Shown here one piece after another: positions 7,064 to 12,087 of a stretch of DNA of 12,087 nucleotides. The translations under genes and the position numbers were made by a program. Every line of letters starts with the position of its first letter. The first letter of the stretch is position 1. This DNA is from RUG754 sp041856085 (GTDB lineage Bacteria; Bacillota; Clostridia; Peptostreptococcales; Anaerovoracaceae). The stretch lies in the NCBI GenBank assembly GCA_041856085.1, contig JBHAFL010000136.1, positions 1-12,087 of the forward strand, in the 5' to 3' direction. Under the pieces are notes generated by a model, which worked only from the letters and a program-made list of their open reading frames with translations, did no database searches and had not been told where the DNA came from.

Positions 7064-7678
7064 ATGAATCTAAACAGGCACCCGGGCAAACTATTCATAA
7101 TATCAGGACCGTCAGGTGCCGGCAAGGGGACTATTGCTAACAGAATCCTTGAGGACACCGACCTTGCGTTCTCAGTTTCCATGACGACGAGAGCGCCGCG
7201 CGAGGGTGAGGCTGACGGCGTGCATTATTATTTTGTCTCGGAGGAAGAGTTTCTAAAAAATATCGAAGAGGACGGCTTCCTTGAGCATGCCAGCGTATAT
7301 GGCAGGCGCTACGGAACCCCGAAGGCTCCTATATTAGAGAAGCTCGAGGCGGGCAGGGACGTGCTGCTTGATATCGAAATGCAGGGAGCGCTGCAGATAA
7401 AGGAGAATTATCCTGAGGGCGTATTCATTTTCATACTTCCGCCGTCTATGAGCGAGCTGAGAAAGAGGCTCACGGGAAGAGGCACCGAAACGAAAGAAGC
7501 CATCGAGATGAGGCTCGGCAATACACTAAAGGAATTGTCCTACGTCGAAAAGTACGACTATCTCGTTGTAAACGGAGAGCTTGAAGAGGCGGTAAACAGA
7601 GTTAAGGCGATAATAATAGCCGAGCATTCGAGGGTAACTATGACGGCGGACGAGCTCGTCAGAGAATATACCGAGTAG
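7064..7678 (+). CDS. gmk: Guanylate kinase
   Basis: The enzyme phosphorylates GMP to GDP using ATP and is essential for GTP and dGTP supply. The 204-residue length matches the bacterial family. The P-loop is GPSGAGKGT (15-23), followed by the GMP-binding stretch SMTTRAPREGE (39-49) and the LDIEMQGA strand that carries the catalytic acid. The C-terminal lid and core segments (RLTGRGTE, VVNGELEEAV) are present. I chose ATG 7064 over an in-frame GTG at 7058 because GAGGA at 7053-7057 is 6 bases from the ATG and directly abuts the GTG. The gene has its own promoter at 7003-7031 and is followed 39 bp later by rpoZ, the common Firmicutes arrangement. In many Gram-positive bacteria Gmk is a target of (p)ppGpp. 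Confidence 0.97.
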   Translation: MNLNRHPGKLFIISGPSGAGKGTIANRILEDTDLAFSVSMTTRAPREGEADGVHYYFVSEEEFLKNIEEDGFLEHASVYGRRYGTPKAPILEKLEAGRDVLLDIEMQGALQIKENYPEGVFIFILPPSMSELRKRLTGRGTETKEAIEMRLGNTLKELSYVEKYDYLVVNGELEEAVNRVKAIIIAEHSRVTMTADELVREYTE

Positions 7679-7717
7679 GAATTTTTTGCTCGCATCAATT
7701 AATAAGGAGGGTGAAAT

Positions 7718-7921
7718 ATGCTATATCCATCTATAAACGAAATCAGAAAAAAGGCGGACTCCAGATATACGGTTGTTATTCTTGCAGCTAAGAGGGCGAG
7801 AGACATAATCGAGGGCAAGCCGATATTGTTCGACTGCGACAGCGAAAGACCGGTATCGATTGCGGCTAACGAGATTGCAGAGGATCTCATCACCTACAGC
7901 AGAGATGAAAGCCTATTATAA
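7718..7921 (+). CDS. rpoZ: RNA polymerase omega subunit
   Basis: This 67-residue protein is the omega subunit, which helps fold and hold the beta-prime subunit in RNA polymerase. The opening MLYPSINEIRKKADSRYTVV and the core ILAAKRARDI match the conserved omega fold, and VSIAANEIAEDLI is the conserved second helix. The length equals the short form typical of Bacillota, lacking the proteobacterial C-terminal tail. The start ATG is preceded by a strong AAGGAGGGTG ribosome binding site. It follows gmk by 39 bp without a terminator, so it is read from the gmk promoter. In this genome the next gene is ileS with its own leader; the frequent partners coaBC and priA are not here. Confidence 0.96.
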   Translation: MLYPSINEIRKKADSRYTVVILAAKRARDIIEGKPILFDCDSERPVSIAANEIAEDLITYSRDESLL

Positions 7922-7967
7922 TAAGTTTGTCAGAATGCCTGAATGAAGCATTTCACTCGGGTAAAAA

Positions 7968-7973
7968 TATAAT
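7968..7973 (+). promoter_or_regulatory. Likely -10 box of the ileS transcript
   Basis: TATAAT lies about 7 bases before the 5' strand of the T-box Stem I (from 7977), where a transcript would have to begin. No good -35 hexamer is found at 16-18 bp upstream, so the promoter is weak or needs an activator, or the leader is also reached by readthrough from rpoZ. Confidence 0.45.
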
Positions 7974-7976
7974 ATT

Positions 7977-8206
7977 TCAGACGTTGAAGGAACCAGTAGC
8001 TTAGGCTAATATCCTTACAGAGAGTTGCCGCGTTCGCGAAGCACAGAGCTTTTCGAGGGCTGAGACGGCAGCGGTGAAACTACAGTGAATATCACTCCGG
8101 AGTCTGACCAAGCTATGAGAGGCGGCCTTGACAGAGGCTTGCAAGTAGGGTGGTACCGCGGTTTAGTAAAATCGTCCCTAAATAACAATATATTTAGGGA
8201 TTTTTT
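7977..8206 (+). ncRNA. T-box riboswitch, isoleucine-specific, controlling ileS
   Basis: The leader senses uncharged tRNA-Ile and switches transcription of ileS on. The T-box consensus AGGGTGGTACCGCG is present exactly (8147-8160). Stem I is closed by TCAGAC (7977-7982) and GTCTGA (8102-8107). It holds the ACAGAGAG GA-motif at about 8019-8026, the distal GCTGAGA loop and a specifier loop reading GAATATCAC in which codon AUC (8091-8093) is followed by A, the usual purine. The acceptor bulge UGGU (8151-8154) pairs with ACCA, so it demands discriminator A, as tRNA-Ile has. The terminator downstream competes with the antiterminator formed around the T-box sequence. The specifier and discriminator agree, which makes the isoleucine assignment solid. 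Confidence 0.95.
8175..8206 (+). terminator. ileS leader: T-box terminator hairpin
   Basis: TCCCTAAATA (8175-8184) pairs perfectly with TATTTAGGGA (8191-8200) around a 6-base loop, followed by six T. It forms when charged tRNA-Ile is bound or no uncharged tRNA stabilises the antiterminator. It lies 31 bp before the ileS start codon. Confidence 0.9.
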
Positions 8207-8236
8207 GTTGATAAAAATCCCGAGAGAGGAAAGAAA

Positions 8237-11200
8237 ATGTTTAATAAACTTAGTGACAGACCTGTTGCGGAGGTACAGAACGAGCAGGTCAAAAATTGGA
8301 AAAAAATCGACTTGCTTAAGAAGTGCGAAGATGAGAGAGAGGGCGCGCCCCAATTCGTTTTTTATGAGGGTCCCCCGACTGCGAACGGTAAGCCGGGAAT
8401 CCATCATGTAATGGCGAGAACCCTCAAGGACTCGATAAACCGCTACAAGACGATGAAAGGCTTCCAAGTTAAGAGAAAGGGCGGCTGGGATACTCACGGT
8501 CTTCCTGTAGAGATTGAGGTTGAGAAGCAGCTCGGCTTCAGCGGCAAACAGGACATCGAGGAATACGGAATCGCCGAGTTTAACGCTAAGTGCCGCGAGT
8601 CCGTTTTCACATATACCGAAATGTGGACGGAGATGTCGGACCGTATGGCTTATATGGCGGATATGGACAATCCCTACATCACGCTCGACAACGACTATAT
8701 CGAAACCGGCTGGTGGATAATGAAGACCGCCTTTGATAAGGGACTCGTGTATGAGGGACATAAGATTCTACCATATTGCCCCCGCTGCGGCACCGGTCTC
8801 GCCTCGCACGAGGTGGCTCAGGGCTATAAGATGGTTAAGGTGAACACCCTTATCTGCAAGTTTAAGAGAAAGGACGCGGAGAACGAGTATTTTCTCGCGT
8901 GGACTACGACTCCGTGGACGCTCGCGTCTAATATCTCGCTCACGGTAGGCGAAAATATCGACTATATCAAGGTACTTATGAAATCCGGCAAGGACGAGGG
9001 CAATATCTTCTATCTCGCAAAAAATCTCGCCGAGAAAGTTCTGGGCAAGGACGAGTATGAGGTTGTTCAGGAGATGAAAGGCAAAGACCTCGAGTACACC
9101 GAATATGAGCAGCTTATGCCGTTTGTGGAGAAGCCGGAGGGCAAGGCAGGCTTCATAGTAACCTGTATGGACTATGTAAGCATTGAAGACGGTACGGGCA
9201 TAGTTCATACCGCGCCCGCTTTCGGTGAGGACGATTACAACTGCGGTCGCAAGTACGACCTCGCCGTGCTCCAGCCTGTGGACGAAAAGGGAGAGTTCAC
9301 CGATACTCCGTGGAAGGGTCACTTCGTGATGGAAGAGGGGCTCGACGTCGAAATCATCAAGTGGCTCGGCGACAAGATATATAAGAAAGAAAAAATAGAG
9401 CACAACTATCCTCACTGCTGGAGATGTGATACTCCGCTCGTTTACTATGCAAAAAAATCATGGTACATCGAGATGTCGAAGCTAAAGGATCTCCTCGTTG
9501 CAAATAATGAAACAGTCAATTGGTATCCCGCATATGTAGGCGAAAAGAGATTCGGCAACTGGCTCGAAGAGGTTAAGGACTGGGCTATATCGAGGGAGAG
9601 ATATTGGGGGACGCCGCTTCCTGTCTGGAAGTGTGAGTGCGGTCATTTAGAGTGTATCGGCTCAAGGCAGGAGCTCGCAGAAAAAGCCGTCGATAAAATC
9701 GACGAAACCATAGAGCTTCACAGACCTTATGTCGACGATGTTACTATTAAATGCCCTGAGTGCGGCGGGACTATGCACAGGGTTCCTGACGTAATGGATT
9801 GCTGGTTCGATTCAGGCTCGATGCCTTTCGCACAGTGGCACTATCCGTTTGAGCACAAGGACGATTTCGACAAGCTTTTTCCGGCGGACTTCATCTGCGA
9901 GGGTATCGACCAGACGAGGGGCTGGTTCTACTCGCTCATGGCTATTTCGACGATAGTTACGGGAAAGGCTCCATACAAAAACGTCCTCGTAAACGACCTT
10001 ATCCTCGACAAAGAGGGTAAGAAGATGTCGAAGCATAAGGGAAACACGGTTTCGCCCTTCGAAATGCTCGACAAGTACGGCGCGGACGCTACACGCTGGT
10101 ACCTGCTCTCGGTTTCGCCTGCGTGGACGCCGACGAAATTCGATGAAGAGGGGCTACAGGACGTTGTTTCCAAGTTCTTCGGAACGCTCAGAAACACATA
10201 TAACTTCTTCGTGCTCTATGCGAATATGGACGACATCGACCCGAGAGAGTTTAACGTACCTTACACGGACAGACCTGAGCTCGACAGATGGATACTCAGC
10301 AAATATAACAGGCTCATTGGCGATGTCAGTGAGTTTATGGACATTTATGATCATATGAAGACCGTAAGAGCAATAACCAACTTTGTGGCTGAGGATTTAT
10401 CCAACTGGTACATCAGAAGAGCCAGAAGAAGATTTTTTGCAGAAGAGCTTACAGAGGACAAAAAATCCGCTTATGCTACGACATATGAAGTCATAATAGG
10501 AATCTCCAAGCTCATCGCTCCGGTTGCACCGTTCATAGCGGACGAAATCTATACGGCGCTTACGGGCGAGGAAACCGTTCACACTGCATTCTTCCCTGAA
10601 GCAAAGCCTGAGCTCATCGACGGCGGAGCAGAGGAGAGAATGGATCTCGTGCGCACGCTCGTTTCGCTCGGCAGAGGAATCCGAGAAAAAGAAAAGATCA
10701 AGGTTCGTCAGCCGCTCGGCGAGGTGCTCGTGGACGGCAAGTATGAGAGCGTCATATCAGACCTCGCGCCTCTTATCCTCGAGGAGTTAAATGTTAAAGC
10801 CGTCAGATTCGAAAACAACTTAGACCTATATATGAATTTTAATCTCAAGCCGAATTTCCGCGCGGCAGGTCCTGTTTTCGGCGCCAAGGTTAAAGAATTC
10901 GGAGCATATATGGCAAAAGCGGAGCCTAAGGACTTTATCGGCAGAATTGAAGCTGAGGGCGAGGTTAGAATCGAGCTTTCCGGCGAAGAATTCACAGTGA
11001 TAAAAGACTTCCTCGATATCCGAATCGACGCTAAAGAGGGCTTCGCGGTAGCGATGGAAAACAACGTATTTACTATTCTCGACACCTCTCTTAATCAGGA
11101 GCTGATAGACGAGGGGCTTGCGAGGGAGCTTATATCGAAGATTCAGCAGATGAGAAAGGCCGCCGACTATGAGATGATGGATAACATCGACATCTTCGTC

Positions 11201-11353
11201 AATGCTGACGATGAGGTTAAAGCCGCAATCGCTGAGCACAAAGCATATATTATGGCCGAAACGCTTGCGGTTTCTCTCGCTTATGAGGACAGCCTCGGCA
11301 AGGATTACGACTTAAACGGCCATAAAACGGGCATCAGAGTGCAAAAAATCTGA
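8237..11353 (+). CDS. ileS: Isoleucyl-tRNA synthetase, type 2, with GXHH active-site signature
   Basis: The enzyme charges tRNA-Ile with isoleucine and edits misacylated valine. At 1,038 residues it is longer than the roughly 930-residue type 1 enzyme and fits type 2 (eukaryote-like) IleRS. The class I HIGH position reads GPPTANGKPGIHHVMART: Gly54-Ile55-His56-His57, i.e. GXHH and not HXGH. KMSKH (596-600) replaces KMSKS. The CP1 editing domain shows AWTTTPWTLASN and GTGIVHTAPAFGEDDY. Cysteine clusters (YCPRCG; HCWRC; CECGHLEC; CPECGG) fit zinc sites of the catalytic insertions. The C-terminal 350 residues hold the anticodon-binding helices (WYIRRARRRFF) and the type-2 tail, without the type 1 terminal zinc finger. 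ATG 8237 is preceded by GAGAGGAAAG. Transcription is controlled by the T-box leader. Type 2 enzymes are less sensitive to mupirocin, and the GXHH form is reported to be extremely resistant. Confidence 0.96.
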   Translation: MFNKLSDRPVAEVQNEQVKNWKKIDLLKKCEDEREGAPQFVFYEGPPTANGKPGIHHVMARTLKDSINRYKTMKGFQVKRKGGWDTHGLPVEIEVEKQLGFSGKQDIEEYGIAEFNAKCRESVFTYTEMWTEMSDRMAYMADMDNPYITLDNDYIETGWWIMKTAFDKGLVYEGHKILPYCPRCGTGLASHEVAQGYKMVKVNTLICKFKRKDAENEYFLAWTTTPWTLASNISLTVGENIDYIKVLMKSGKDEGNIFYLAKNLAEKVLGKDEYEVVQEMKGKDLEYTEYEQLMPFVEKPEGKAGFIVTCMDYVSIEDGTGIVHTAPAFGEDDYNCGRKYDLAVLQPVDEKGEFTDTPWKGHFVMEEGLDVEIIKWLGDKIYKKEKIEHNYPHCWRCDTPLVYYAKKSWYIEMSKLKDLLVANNETVNWYPAYVGEKRFGNWLEEVKDWAISRERYWGTPLPVWKCECGHLECIGSRQELAEKAVDKIDETIELHRPYVDDVTIKCPECGGTMHRVPDVMDCWFDSGSMPFAQWHYPFEHKDDFDKLFPADFICEGIDQTRGWFYSLMAISTIVTGKAPYKNVLVNDLILDKEGKKMSKHKGNTVSPFEMLDKYGADATRWYLLSVSPAWTPTKFDEEGLQDVVSKFFGTLRNTYNFFVLYANMDDIDPREFNVPYTDRPELDRWILSKYNRLIGDVSEFMDIYDHMKTVRAITNFVAEDLSNWYIRRARRRFFAEELTEDKKSAYATTYEVIIGISKLIAPVAPFIADEIYTALTGEETVHTAFFPEAKPELIDGGAEERMDLVRTLVSLGRGIREKEKIKVRQPLGEVLVDGKYESVISDLAPLILEELNVKAVRFENNLDLYMNFNLKPNFRAAGPVFGAKVKEFGAYMAKAEPKDFIGRIEAEGEVRIELSGEEFTVIKDFLDIRIDAKEGFAVAMENNVFTILDTSLNQELIDEGLARELISKIQQMRKAADYEMMDNIDIFVNADDEVKAAIAEHKAYIMAETLAVSLAYEDSLGKDYDLNGHKTGIRVQKI

Positions 11354-11402
11354 AAAATCACTATAACAACATATTTATGAGATGTTAAGAATGAATTTTT
11401 AG

Positions 11403-11478
11403 GGTATAATGACTGCATACGCAGCACTAATCGCTCATAATATATTAGTATGAATTATATCATGTTTACATAGTATAA
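11403..11478. repeat. Hairpin-type dispersed repeat, decayed copy, upstream of trxA
   Basis: GGTATAATGACTGCATACGCAG (11403-11424) and a second block at 11451-11478 both recur, in the same order and orientation, downstream of trxA. Here the first hairpin has lost its 3' arm (only CTGC/GCAG still pairs) and the second, TTATATCATG / CATAGTATAA around TTTA, has two mismatches. The segment between the blocks is 26 bp and holds a small ACTAAT/ATTAGT inverted repeat. It lies between ileS and trxA and supplies TATAAT and TATAAA sequences that could serve as -10 boxes for trxA, although no clear -35 box accompanies them. Confidence 0.6.
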
Positions 11479-11536
11479 AAAAGATAGCGTAAGCTTGAAT
11501 CTATATTAGTTTTTAATAAATAAAAGGAGGCAAAAA

Positions 11537-11845
11537 ATGGCTGAATTAGTAATTACGAAAGAAAATTTCGAAAAAGAAGTGTTAAAATCCGATATTCCTG
11601 TACTCGTTGATTTCTGGGCAGCATGGTGCGGACCTTGTAAGATGCTTGCGCCTACAATCGAAGAGCTCGCTAAGGAATATGAGGGCAAGGCAAAGGTAGG
11701 CAAGATAAACATCGACGAGCAGCCTGAGCTTGCGTCGAAGTACGGCATAATGAGCATTCCTACGGTTCTCGTATTCAAAGAGGGCAATGTAGCGGCTCAG
11801 TCGGTCGGCTTCGTGCCAAAAGAAAAGCTCGTTGCAATGTTGTAA
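11537..11845 (+). CDS. trxA: Thioredoxin
   Basis: This 102-residue cytoplasmic protein is a thioredoxin, which reduces protein disulfides and donates electrons to ribonucleotide reductase and peroxiredoxins. The active site is WCGPC (30-34), with Asp25 of VDFWA as the buried acid and cis-proline Pro75 in MSIPTVLVF. The full single-domain fold is present; it is slightly shorter than the usual 104-109 residues. There is no signal peptide. The start ATG 11537 follows a near-perfect AAAGGAGG at 11523-11530. A terminator lies downstream and an AT-rich 183-bp region separates it from ileS, so it is probably a single-gene transcript. No thioredoxin reductase gene is adjacent. It is flanked on both sides by copies of a hairpin-type repeat. 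Confidence 0.96.
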   Translation: MAELVITKENFEKEVLKSDIPVLVDFWAAWCGPCKMLAPTIEELAKEYEGKAKVGKINIDEQPELASKYGIMSIPTVLVFKEGNVAAQSVGFVPKEKLVAML

Positions 11846-11916
11846 GCTTTTTCGCTGAGGGGGAGTCGGGCTTGCGCCTGCTTAGCTGAATGCGAAGATT
11901 AAGATTAAATTGAAAT

Positions 11917-11945
11917 GCGCGCTTCGATTACGGGGTGCGCTTTTT
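11917..11945 (+). terminator. trxA rho-independent terminator
   Basis: GCGCGC (11917-11922) pairs with GTGCGC (11935-11940) with one G-U pair, extended by CTTC/GGGG with wobble pairs, and is followed by TTTTT. An outer 9-bp inverted repeat, GAATGCGAA (11888-11896) with TTCGCATTC (11944-11952), encloses it. The 71 bases between the trxA stop and this stem hold nothing else I recognise. Confidence 0.65.
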
Positions 11946-11955
11946 CGCATTCTGT

Positions 11956-12076
11956 GGTATAATGACTGCATACGCAGTCATTATACGGAGATTATATCGC
12001 CGTGCGATTATTTTGCCTTCGTAAACTTCGGCAAAATCGCACATGGCTGAATTATACCATGTAAACATGGTATAAT
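11956..12076. repeat. Hairpin-type dispersed repeat, intact copy, downstream of trxA
   Basis: Three successive inverted repeats are packed together. The first is GTATAATGACTGC (11957-11969) pairing perfectly with GCAGTCATTATAC (11974-11986) around ATAC. The second is GTGCGA plus TTTTGCC (12002-12017, with a 3-base TTA bulge) pairing with GGCAAAA plus TCGCAC (12030-12042). The third is ATTATACCATG (12051-12061) pairing perfectly with CATGGTATAAT (12066-12076) around TAAA. The first and third modules match the decayed copy upstream of trxA. No reading frame runs through it. The window ends 11 bp later, so the right boundary is uncertain. Confidence 0.65.
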
Positions 12077-12087
12077 AACCTCACGGC

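Noticed and set aside
7931..7961. Possible terminator hairpin after rpoZ (CCTGA/TCGGG)
   Set aside because: The stem is short, relies on a G-U pair and is not followed by a T run.
8015..8761. Long open frame on the minus strand over the T-box leader and the ileS start
   Set aside because: It is antisense to a well-supported riboswitch and ileS, has no ribosome binding site and its product has no recognisable domain.
8768..9415. 215-codon minus-strand frame inside ileS
   Set aside because: It is a shadow of ileS caused by codon bias; the sense strand holds conserved editing-domain motifs throughout.
11357..11400. Terminator after ileS (TAACA ... TGTTA)
   Set aside because: Only a 5-bp AT-rich stem with a long loop; too weak to call.

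Overview
The window looks like chromosomal DNA from a Gram-positive anaerobe of the Clostridia/Eubacteriales type. The support is a T-box riboswitch ahead of ileS, the gmk-rpoZ pair with a short 67-residue omega subunit, strong AGGAGG-type ribosome binding sites, and a Tn916-type integrase. Genus and species cannot be read from the sequence.

Bases 1 to about 4,640 are accessory DNA. They start with the C-terminal half of a UvrD-like (SF1) helicase whose N-terminus lies outside the window. Next is a complete IS1634-like insertion sequence (1013-2987) with an intact DDE transposase, 26-bp imperfect terminal inverted repeats and no visible target duplication. Its right end cuts into a Tn916-type tyrosine integrase gene that lacks about 33 N-terminal codons but keeps all catalytic residues. 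The flanks do not belong together, so the insertion sequence probably sits on a deletion or recombination scar inside a decayed integrative element. Downstream of int are DR2-like integrase arm sites, a T5-N5-A5 sequence that could be the element end, a strong terminator, a 23-bp tandem repeat and a short gene remnant.

Bases 4,643 to 12,087 are compact housekeeping DNA, all read rightward: an ABC-F ATPase, an HD-domain phosphohydrolase, gmk (guanylate kinase), rpoZ (RNA polymerase omega), an isoleucine T-box leader, ileS and trxA. Gmk and RpoZ link GTP supply and (p)ppGpp-sensitive transcription. The T-box has an AUC specifier and a UGGU acceptor bulge, so it should induce ileS when charged tRNA-Ile is scarce.

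The most notable observations are two. First, the isoleucyl-tRNA synthetase is a long type-2 enzyme whose class I HIGH signature reads Gly-Ile-His-His; this GXHH form is linked to extreme mupirocin resistance. Second, two related copies of a modular hairpin repeat, sharing an identical 22-bp block and a second 24/28-matching block, flank trxA. One copy is intact and one is decayed, which suggests a dispersed non-coding repeat family. I see no CRISPR array, tRNA or rRNA gene.
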